Assembly: GCF_019175385.1 (NCBI RefSeq)
Contig: NC_083341.1
Location: 15,515,203-15,579,202 of the forward strand
Length of the DNA stretch: 64,000 bases
Origin: Lycium barbarum
Taxonomy: Eukaryota > Streptophyta > Magnoliopsida > Solanales > Solanaceae
Reading direction: 5' to 3'
This document shows positions 24,073-36,000 of this stretch, piece after piece. The first letter of the stretch is position 1. Each line of letters starts with the position of its first letter. Under the pieces are notes generated by a model that saw only the letters and a program-made list of their open reading frames with translations, was not told where the DNA came from and did not search any database. The position numbers were made by a program, and so were the translations under genes.

Positions 24073-27000
24073 TTATTGTGGAGGGCCTTCCAAACGAATG
24101 TAGTCATATTGATGCCCATAGAAAGGATAACCAGCTTTTATTTGCTTCAAATATATTTTATTTTCTCCCTTTTGTAGTTGTGACCCTGGAATTTGAAAAT
24201 TGAAGAGCCAATATAATCCATGTATCCCATGTCTAGCTATTGCATTACTCCTCCCAATTGATGGAGTTTCAAAGTGAGGCGTTTGGCTAGAGGGGTTGTT
24301 GATCCTCCCCTAAAATTGCAAAAAATAAAACATGTTATTATACAAGAATATAGAGCACTAATCATTTGTAAAGTAATAAAAACTTAATTTTCTTTTTTGC
24401 TTTAAGCATCCGTACCTGACTAACATAGAGATTCGCGTTGAAGAGGTCCACTAAAAGTCTAAATCATTTTCTATGAAGGGTTTTATGGTTCATCTTTGTT
24501 TGCATATTCGGACTATTCGATTATTTTAGTCGAATTCTATTCTTAATTTGCTTTGAGTTATTGTTCTTTAATATTTTGTTGCTTTCTTTATCTCATCCGA
24601 TAGTATTACCATTGCTCCCACCTAAGACCTCTAATTAAGAATGAACCAAGAGATCCCAACCATCTCACCGATAAACAATTACAATTAATCTCATTATAAA
24701 ATGAAACAGTGAATATTATAGATCTAGAAGGTTAAGTTTTCATCGCTTAATCACTAGATATTGTATGTTAAACATACGGAGAATGGTCGTATGTCCAAAA
24801 TCCCATTGAATTGTGTGAAATTGAGTTGTTGATTTTTGGTTCTCTCCCTGCTTTTTTTTACTGTGTTCATCAAGAAGTTTGGATTTTGGAATATGGATAA
24901 ATTGTTAATGAGAAATTGAGGCAGGTGTATATACCTGCAAATGGGAATATGTTGCAGAGGCCAGTGCCACACGTAGTGTATAATTTCCCTTTGGATCAAC
25001 TCTTGGGAGTTCAAATGAAATTTTCCATGTTGTTGGTATATAATTCTTGCTTCTAGTTCTCCTGCAATGCAAATTTGAAAAACTTAGAAAATACAAAACA
25101 TATTTAATTACTTAAATTGAAAAGTATAGGGAAATATGAGTATATGACCGTCCAAAGTTAACCTGCAGGTGGTAAGTACCCCTTCATTTATAATCAACAT
25201 TTGCGATTTGAGCCCTAAAAATGAACTTTAGGCCTAACTTAACCCCAAAAGTTAGCTCAAAATGTGAGGATTGCTAAAACTATAAAAAGTCCAATTTTTT
25301 TCATCCCGCTAATGTGGACTCAACACCTCCCCACCCCCCTCCGCCCACACACATTTATGATTGGACATTTGGAGCGTGGATAATATAAGATGGGTGTCTT
25401 GAGCTTGTTTTTGGGATCGAGTTGAGCCCAAGTCCAATTTCTTAACATGATATCAGAGTCAGGTGTATCTCAATTATTGGTTTACCCGATGTTGGGTCCC
25501 CATATCATATTATTCATGTTCCAGTTGGTAGGTCGGCCGTGGGGTGGGGGGTGGGGTTAGTTAGTTGAGTTCCTGCATCAGTTCTTTAAGGATGGAATGA
25601 TTTCTTCATATGGTTCTGGATATTTCTAACTTTTAAAGTTGAGTTAAATCCAATATTCATTTGTTTATCAAAACAGAATTAATGGGGCCCAAAAACAAGT
25701 GACAAGAACTGAGTTGAAACTAAAAAAGAGGGAAGCATGAATGATGGTACTAATTATAGTCACCTGGTTACATGAGCAAAGAACCAGTCTTTTCGATAAT
25801 CACTGACACCAACTTTATATACCAAATCTGTTTTTGGATATAAGTCAGTGTATCGATCCCACAAACCATATTGTCTATATCTGTTAACAGAAAACAATAG
25901 TCAACTTAGTTTTTGATGCAATAAAACTATACTAAAGAGAAGCAAAATAATTTAGTTTAAAGGGAAGCTAACTTTTGTGTAGTATCGTTGAATAACTGAT
26001 TTGTGAGCCCAGGCAATGGATCAGGGACAAAAAATTCTGCAGCAGTTCGATCAGGAATGCCTATTTCCCATAAAGTTGGACCATTTCTTGGAGGATCATA
26101 AATTAGGTGACCTAAGTTAATATCACTTCCTGCATTAATATAATTAATTCATGTTAGGAATTGTTTGATTTGGGAGCAAATAATTTAAAGTTTAATTCTA
26201 TAATTTTCATACTATTAGTTCAGTTAAAGATAATTACAAATAACTATTCATAAAAAGTGAGATTTTAGCAACCTGCAAGCTAGTCTATTACATGCTATAA
26301 AAGGTTAAAAGACATTGCTATTGTAAAAGATTTATACTTATCGTATTACCGTATACGGTGTATATAACTTAAATTTGAATGTGAGCAAAATCAACTCATT
26401 TTTTAGTTACGTGCCCAAGTTTAAATGGTGTGAATTATGACCAATCTGTTTGTTGACTTGACCAGAAATGTTGGACCCACAATAACTCATCAAATTATAG
26501 GGTTGAAACGGGTCAAAATAAAATTCAAATATAAAAAGGATGAAATCGGATTATGTCCGATGAATTGAATTATGACACATTATTTAACCTATTTTGACCT
26601 AATCAAATTTTAAATAGGTTAGATCATGACTAGTTTATTAATTTGATATGTTTTAACCGGCCCAAAAAAAAAAAAAAGAGGAAAAAAGGAAAGAAAAGGA
26701 GGACCTTGTTTGACATTTATGTCATAGTTGTATTTGTAATCTCCAATAATTCCGGGGACCCAAGAATACAAGCTATAAGTTCCAGGTCTAACGCCACTGA
26801 TTTTGAATTGTCCAGTCTCATTTGTTTGGGTCCAAAATTGATAACCCTGAGAGGAAATTAAAAGTCATTAAGTGATCATAAACAATTTCTATGGAATTAA
26901 ACATTGAATAGGGCTTAATTAATTACCTTGGTCTCATATTGCCAAGATCCAACATCTCCAGGAAGAGCTAATCCAATATATGCAGATTTTGCATATACAG

Positions 27001-30000
27001 GATCTTTGTTTATGTACCTAAACAAGATTTTCAAAGTCATTTTCATATTTTCCTCATGATACTTTTCTTACAACTGCTACATGAGATTATTCTCTGGATC
27101 ATAAAGGCTCCAAAAGCAGCGACACAAACATACTCGCCTGTTTCAATTTATGTGTTTTAGTTTGACTGAGCATGAAATTAAAAAAAAAAAAAACTTTTGT
27201 ATCTTGTGGTTCAAAATTAAGTATGTGTATAATGTATCAAAATATCCTTTGAATTTTGTGGATGTAAAACATAATATGTTAATTATTAAAATTAAAAAGT
27301 TACTAAATATAGAAAGTAACCTGTCTCGAATGAATAATTGACCTCCAACTGTACCGCGTTCATTAGCATGGGGATAATCAACAGATTCTGGGAAATCATA
27401 TGGCCATTTTGCAGTTTCTTCCTGCATCTGCAGAGTAATAAAATTCACAAATTAGCATTTGTCTAAATACATTAGTTTGATGTGATACTGTTTATAGGTA
27501 TCACGACTCAAGCCCAACACAATTGTCAAGATATTATGGGGTCATTTGAACTCAGTCAATTCGCACTATTGCTCGTATCCTGGGGTGGTCTTTAATTTTT
27601 GTCCCTCAAATGGCTGGTCTTTAATTTTAATCCTTCAGCACTTTAAGTAATAAAAAGCTGGCCCAAAATATCTTTGGCATTCTAGCTTCGAACCCCAGCA
27701 GAGTAAAAAAAATAAAATTGCAAGGTAAAGTTTCATAGAAATTATGCCTATTCGGGCAAAATTACATAGACAAGTGGTCGGAAAAGGCATAGTTTCTGTG
27801 TAACTTTGCGCGAATAGACATAGTTTCTATGTAACTTTGCCCGGATAGGCATAGTTTCTATGAAACTTAGCCTTGCAAAGTTTTTTTCTTTTTTTCTTTT
27901 GACTCTGCTGGGGTTCAAACACAAAATCTCTAGTTTCATAGACCCGCGAATAAGGATACTTTAGCTCACAAATTTTTATTAAATGAGAAGTAGGGATAAA
28001 AATTAAAGACCAGTCCATTTGAAGGGAAATCCTTGCAAAAACTTGTTTGAACTTTTGCCTCTATTTTGTATTGGTCTTTAGTTTTTGCTGCTCATAACAA
28101 ATAACTTTTTCTCAGACATAAATATCATAATATTCCACAAGTTATGGTTCGCGTGGCTTTTTTCCTTACAGAATTTATGTCCCACTAGGCAAAAGTTTGA
28201 TTGCTGAAGGAGTAAAAATTGAAGATCAACCCATTTGAAAGGAAAAAATTAAGGACCAGCTTATTTGAAGGGCAATTCGTGCAATTTCTTCGATATTATG
28301 CGCTTTGGGCCACCTCAATGATTGGGCCTGAGATTTTGTTCATGGGGTTTAGATCAAAAGGTATCCCAACAATTGAATCTTAAACTCGCCCTCATATGAC
28401 AACTAACTTTTGCTTCTCATTTCGGTGTGAATTTACCCAACGTAGATTAATTTACCTGTTTTTTGGCATCTTCCCAAAGTGTACGGTGATTGTCACCAGA
28501 ATCAGAGTTAAGGTAAAAGAAGACAGGCCCAAAGACCTTCTTCCATTGCTCTCCTTTTTTTAGTGTGACTCCTAACTCTGGCCCTGCGTAATGCCCACTA
28601 AAAAATATCTGTACAAGAAGAAGAATTAAACATAAGTAATGCTAAAATATCTATGCTAATTTCTCTTAAATGATTAGTCATATTGATATATTAGAGCACC
28701 ATCAAGGGATGAGATGGAATAGTTAATTTTTTGAGAAATTTATACAAATATAAACTCAACATAACACATTACACCTACGTAGCCATATTTTTTAGTTTAT
28801 AGCCATATAACCCTTTTTTTTTTCTTTTTTCTTTTTCTGTTGGCAATAGTGTTTACACACACTTATACACAAATATCCCATATTTGGGACCAGCTTGTAG
28901 AAAATCTTTGAACCATTTCGAGTTTCCTTGCATTTGATATAGACTGAAATCTCTTTTCAAAATATATACATGTTGGTCAAATCGGGTAAGATCTGGATAC
29001 ATGGACCCATTTAGTTATGAGGTTGGGCGGTATGATTCACAGTGTAAATTAAAACTGAGAAATAATAGCCAACAAATATCGAATGCATAACAAATACACA
29101 AAGTAATTTTAGTAAAGGGTACATAACAAATACACAAAGTAATATTAATAAAGGGTAACTTACTGCTAAGGAGGTGGGACCAGCATGAGAAGTTAGATCT
29201 TGCTTCAACGGTCCACCATTACGGTCTTCATAACTAGGTGTAATCACCCAAAAACCTACGTGTGGAGTATTGCAAATCCATCCATGTACTTTAATATCCT
29301 TATTCTCGAACGAATATTGGTACTTGTCATCCACCTAAAATGGAAAAATGAGATGGTAATTAAACAAAGTGTATTTAATTAGGGACCATTTGGTTACCAA
29401 GATTAAGAAAAATAATCCCAATATAAGATTTAATATTGTTTTTATATTATATGTTTGCGTGGCATTTCATTTTCGGTACTATAAGCAATACCAGAATAAT
29501 TTTATACAACTAATTTGGTTATTTTATATTGAATCCAGCATGGATCAACAACTTATGCAAGAATTAGCTTTATGCCTAAGGAAAAAGTTAATCATGGACC
29601 AACTTATGCAAGAACTAGCTTTACAAAGATAAAACACCTAAAAGACTAAAATAACATTGGTTTCGTCTTTCTATTTTGTTTTACTTTAAAAATAAGGTAA
29701 AAGTAGGACGAATCTAAATATCTATAATCAATTATTATTATTATAGTATTAACTTTAGATCGTTGTAGGAATCCATAAATTTCACATTTTGAACCCGACT
29801 CTAGTAAAAGTATAGACTTTTATGTTATGCACTGTAAATGCAATGAACCGAAAATCCACTAAAAATATATACACTAAATAATTTAGTAATTAATAATTTT
29901 TTGGTAAATTGTACAAAATATATTATAATATGAGTCAATTGCAGATACATCTTTTGTATTTTAAAATAAAATCTTTTTTTTTTTACCTCGCCCTTAAGTT

Positions 30001-33000
30001 TAGGATTGGATGGATGTGTTAGTCTAACTGCTTCTTTGTAGTCAAGGATCTGCCCATCAGATCGATCTTCATCTGTTGGCATCATCGTTTGCATATCATC
30101 TGATATGGCCATATAGTGGAACCTATTCATTGCAATTCAACAAGAAAATTTTGAACTTATGATCAGTCTAATTAGCATCAATAATAACTACGCTTAGAGT
30201 AAATTGAAATCGGTTACATGACCAATTTAAAATTAATAGAAAATTAGAGCTGTTAAAAAAAAGAAACGTTGTCTACTTAGGGTGTGTCTGGTATGAAAGA
30301 ATATATTTCCATGAAAGAATATTTTCTTAAAAAGTAATCGCTTTTCTTATTTATGTTATGATCTTAGATAATAGATAAATATTATCCCAATTGCATTTAA
30401 ATATAATTTAACCAAATGTTATGAAGGTGTGAAGGTGAAGGTGGAGGGATATGAGGTTTGGGGTGAGTTGCATGTCACGAAAGCTTCAAATTATTAAAAG
30501 AATATGGCTTCTCATACGAAGGGTCGAAGATCGATTATAAAACGGGAGGAAATAAAATAAGTCGGACAGGAAGGATAAGAGCGAGAGCATAGCAAGAAGT
30601 AAATAGGCGAAGTATGCGTGCCTAAGGGATAGTGTGTGGTAATTAAAGGAGGAAATATTCCCTACGAATGTCCTATACCAAGTTGGCACAAGTAAAGTAT
30701 ATGAACTAAAGGGCGAAAGAGGAGAAGATAGCCAGGAGCTATGAATTTATTCTACGAAGATGATGCGATGGAGTAGAGTTACAATTAATAATGATAGTGA
30801 TACAAGGTGATTATGAAACTAGTGTCAAGGGGAATTAGGAGTAAAAGAATAGAAGGTAAGGGGCGTAGTAGCGGCGTAAAAGACCTAGGTCCTAGAGAAA
30901 CGAAGGTGGCGTTACGAGCAAATTTTGAGTGCCGGAAAAGAGGGCAAGTGACACTAGATAGGTGGCATGGATGGCTAGACCTACTACTAATGTAGGCGTC
31001 CCTATGGGGCAAGAAGTTGCTAAGTGGAGCGGATGTGGATACAGACTCACAACTATTGGATGGGCTAAGTAAAATACATTTTAGCTCGGGTTGCTATATC
31101 GGGTGCATTATTTGGTTACAAGACTGTAAGGTGAGTACGCTAAGACTTCACACATAAATTGTTCTAGCCGTAGATCATGGGGAACGGTATGAGCAAGATG
31201 TAGTGTGGACAGAAGTACGTGAATTTAAGATTTATAGGTACGAGTAAAACCCTTAAAAAGGGGGGAAGCGAATAGAGAAGATATCGGAGTGAAGGTTGAA
31301 GTGACGAACCCTACGGGAGCGTATTAACTAAAGGCGGTAGAGTGAGGTGACATCCAAAAGCAAGAAGAAGAAGAAGGGCCGTGAGTCGGCAAGGATGGTG
31401 GAGCATCGACGACAGGTGGGGGGTGGACCCACAGATCTTCAAGATTACATCACCTCCCCGTCCCTCTAAATTACAAATCTCAGATGAACTTTTAGCGAAA
31501 TACAAGGTCGATCGGTGAAACGTTGTGCCCTTAAGGTTCTAAGCGGCGCAAATGGGGGAAGGAAACTACGGGGGTGTGACATGGCTGAAAAAGAGTTGGA
31601 ATCAGTTTAAGGAGTACTATTCAATTGGTTGTGGTTGCCTATTCTTCCAGTAGGATGAAAACTCTCATTTCTCTGTCCTCATATCTGATTTAATTGCTTC
31701 TGGGATCGAATACTCTCCTAGCCCCAAATGAGGATATGACACCGGAGAGAGTTGTAAATATAGTGGGTGATGGTGGTTACACGGAGAAGGCATGCCGGCT
31801 TGAGACTCAGAATAAGTTATGGGATTAGCACGGGTTTTACTATGGGGCTACCCTGTTCTCGGGACAAAGACGTTGACGGGAAAGTTGTGTGAATGATGTT
31901 GATATCTATATGAACATGGCCATGGACATGATGTGCAAACGAGTGTGATTGTGAGTACAAATATAGATATGGATATATGTATATGGATAGATGTGTACGA
32001 ATGCGAATCGCACTAAAGGATTATGTAACTTGTAGGTATTTATACGCCGCCAAGGAAACTAAGTGTGTACTTAGACGAGGAGTAAAAGGTAAAACAAGGA
32101 TGATGGAGTCATAATACTCCGAACAGGAAAAAAAAAAACACATGGTGAACTAAGTTGGAGCGTTGAGTGGAGATTATGGTTAGGGGCAAATAGGATAATC
32201 ACCTGGAATATGGAAACTTACGAGAGCGATCTAATCACTGAATGAAGGGGGAGTTTGGTTTCCGATGCATTAGACCCTGTAAGAATGCATGCAACAGGCG
32301 AGGTAGCTTAACTCAAAGTCAGGAGCAAATCAATAACCGGGAAGAAATGACCGGGGAAGCGGAAGAGAGTGTGAGGTCCAATTACCCACGTTTATTCCAA
32401 TCCCCAAAAGAGATTCAAGATGAGACGTCGACGATATAAGGTATGCATGTTTTAAATTTTTATGTTTTGGTCGTGTGTGGCCATAGAGGAATTGTTATTG
32501 TGGTGTAGCCCCGTGAGGCAGAAATATTATGGGTTGTTGTGGCAGGTGAGTAGTGTCAATTTACAAAGGAGACTCTAGCAAAATTTTCCTAGAATTCCCG
32601 AGTATTTTAACATTCGAGGACGAATGTTCCAAAAGGGGGGAAGAATGTTACACCTCGGAAAATTTTCCGTTAGTACGCAAGAGAAGGAACTAGTGATGAA
32701 TATGAGTGCATGATGTCCATGAGCAAGAAACGACGTTTGATGACCTTAGGCGAGATTTCGAAAGTATCCGATGGGAGACGAGAAAGTTGGCTAAGTTAAG
32801 ATGAGATAAAAGGTGAGCAATGCATGTGCATGGACGAGGATGATTAAAATGAGAAGTCTAAGCAATATGGGAAGTTGCAGAAAATCATTCAGCTCAGTGG
32901 TCGTGTAGCACAATACGGCCCGTAAAGTGATTTACGGACCGTATAGTGCGATCGTCCCCCAGCTTGTCAAAAATCTCAACCTTCTGTAAGTTGTGAAAAT

Positions 33001-36000
33001 GGTTAAATACGACTTGGAGGACGGCCCGTAAACTAGTTTACGGACCGTAAACCTCGGTCGTAAAGTGCCATGTCCCTTAGCCAAACTTTCTGTTTTTGAA
33101 AAGTTTAAAAACGATCGCGGAGGACGGACCGTAAACCACAATACGGTCCGTAAACTGCGATATACGACCACTGTTCATCCCGACAATTTTTCATGAAAGA
33201 CCAGATTTTGAATTAATAAAAGGGGCCAAGGCTTCATTTCATCTCATTTCTCACCCACACAACTTAAGGACACCCTAGAACATTCTTCAAACACTTCATC
33301 CATAGAAATTCAAGGAGAATCAAAGGAAACCTAAGACCATCAACACCAAATCTATGCAACAAGAGTATGAAATGCTAGTAAAGGCTATCTACCTCAAGAA
33401 ATCTCAAGAAAGGTGAAGTAGGGTTTTGGTGCAAAGAAGGTATTACTACTCAAGGCTTATTCAACCATCAACTAAGGTAAGTTTCATGACTTTGGTATGT
33501 TGTTTAAGGTGTTGGAAGGCTAAGATGCTTGAGATATAGAAATAACATGGAAAATGGGTTTTTAAAGAATGTGAAGTGTCACAATTGAGTGGTAGTTGGA
33601 TGGAAATCATGAAAGTTGATATGATATGATTATGAATACATTATAAATGATGTTCAGACTACGAACTAAGTGTGATGTGCGAGAAATGTGACGATTAGCT
33701 AAAACCATAAAAATGTGGGGAAATTGGAGGAAAATGGTGGATTTGTGTAAGGTACATAAATGATGAATGTTGCTTGTGATATTATGAGTATTGTTGTAAA
33801 TGTTTGGTAGTTGAGATAGAACGGGGGAAAAGTGGTAAAAACAAAGGGAACGCCGCCCAATTTTGTCTATAGGTAACGATGCGTTGTCATAATCGATTAA
33901 CTTACATTAGTCCAAAATTCTCTCGTGAAGGTAACGACGCGATATCAAAAGGGGACAAGTGGACGATAGCTCAGATAAACGACGAAGGTATGTTGAGGCT
34001 CGTCTCCTTCTTTCAAAGGCATGAATCTTATGTTACGATTTCATAAACTCTTTCATGATCTCCTTGTTTTCAATAAAGTTATAGTTCTACGATTCCAATG
34101 CTTAATTCCTTTCTTGATAACCCGTAAATGTCTTTCAAATACCCGTAACCTTCCAAGCAATAGTTTGCGATTTTGTAAGCTCTTATGACGACAATGCTGA
34201 AAATATTTCATCACAACGGCAATGATGCCGATAGGAAAGTATTTTTCTATGATGACTACGACGAGAATGATTTCACGCTAAAAGTTCCAAATCATGATTC
34301 CAATGATGATATAAGAATGCTGAGCTGCTTCTTAATTCCTCAATTTTATTCATAGATAGATGACTAATTTAAGACTCCAAAGTACATGAGCTGACACCTT
34401 GCCAGATTTATGATTTAATTCTATGTTCTCCTAATGTCACTCTTCATTGATAGTCCCGCCTTATAATAGTTGTTCCTTCAAGGCGAGACAAAGTTATGAC
34501 GAGTAGTCCATAATTTATAATCGGAGGTTACCGACCTTACGTCACTCCGATGGAGTTATAGCTTTTCCTTGGGTTCTCATGCATGCTATGTATATGATAT
34601 AAGTATATGATACGTATATGTACACAGGGGATATGGGGAAAGGTGAGGCGCTATAGACGCATAGCCACCTGATCAGCTGGCATATCATGATTTCATCCCG
34701 GACGCGGGGTATATGGGTTATGGATCGGGCCGTACGTTCCTCAGCACTAACATATTATAATTATGGATCGAGCCGTACGTTCCTCGGCACTAACATATTG
34801 TAATGATATGAGGATCGGGCTGCACGTTCCGCAGCAAAGTATTATTAAGCATGCATGGATCCGCCTTAAGAGGCAAGCAGATATCAGTTATTTTCTTGTT
34901 CTACTTTACCTTATTACTCTCACCATATCTATTGATGCATGCCTTACATACTCAGTACAATGTTCGTACTGATATCCTTTTCTTTGGATGCTGTGCTCAT
35001 GCCCACAGGCAGACAGGGAGACGTCGCAGATCTGTAGGACCCATCCGCAGATTACAGGAGCACTCCATTTTTTTCCGGAGGTGCCAATTGGTTGCTCTTT
35101 TTGTGTACATTGTATATGTCATTTACTAGAGGCTCGTAGATGCTAGGTGTGGGTTATGTGGTTCCACGATATGGATAGTATGTATGTGTATAAGTTTATT
35201 GAAACATGTTCTTGTATTAAAGCAGTATATTTTTGTTACGCAAAATCCGATACTTCTTAGAGTTGACAGGAAATCGATGAATGATGGTTAAATAGGTTAA
35301 GGGAGTAGTAGTGCGAGTGGTGCAAGTTCTTTGTATTGACGGCGTATTTTGAATTATCAAATAATATTGACCTACAACAATAAACAACTCTTTATATCAA
35401 GTCTGATATGATAACTTAGAAAATACAAAGTACGAACATATTATAGTCAGTTAAATTGCACTATGACAAAATAATTTATACTATCAATATTTATACACAC
35501 ACAGACTAAATTATAAAAATAATGTATAGATCTTTGGAATCTTACAGAGCCCTTCTTAGCTTGATGGCAATCCTGGCTTCTTCAAGAATTAGACTGGGCC
35601 AGCCCTTCAAGTGTTCAAATATCCCATATGAATAAAATCCAGAACTCCCACGCAACATCACATACCTGCAATTTAAATTTATTTTATCAAAATTAACCTT
35701 TTTACTACTATTTTAAAACGATCAATTAGGTAGTGATGAGTATTTTATTAAATAAAGCTTACCTTTTGTCAATGTTTAGAGGAAGATCATTGGCAGTACC
35801 ATTAATGGAAGGATTCCATGTTCTTGTAAAAGAAACTTCGACTTTGTTTTTGTCTTGTGCAATTACTCTGAATTTTGTTGCTAAAAACCTGCGAATATTT
35901 ATTTCCATGCTTAAAATTTATTATATTTTCCTCTTATGGTTTTACACATACACCTTAAAAGTACATATATGTATCTCATAAATGATTAAAGAAAACTTAC

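Larger units (their letters stand above)
30479..35345 (+). mobile_element. Ty3/gypsy chromovirus remnant (3' internal part plus LTR)
   Basis: The polyprotein end, a polypurine tract and a long LTR follow each other on the plus strand. CATTCGAGGACGAATGTTCC then AAAAGGGGGG (32631-32640) is the usual end of Tekay/Del-type elements, and the LTR begins TGTTACACC at 32646. No 5' LTR or primer-binding site is seen, and the pol region 30480-32300 is too decayed to read. It occupies the 5.4 kb lyase intron 30123-35545 in the opposite orientation to the gene. The right end near 35345 is approximate. Confidence 0.7.
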
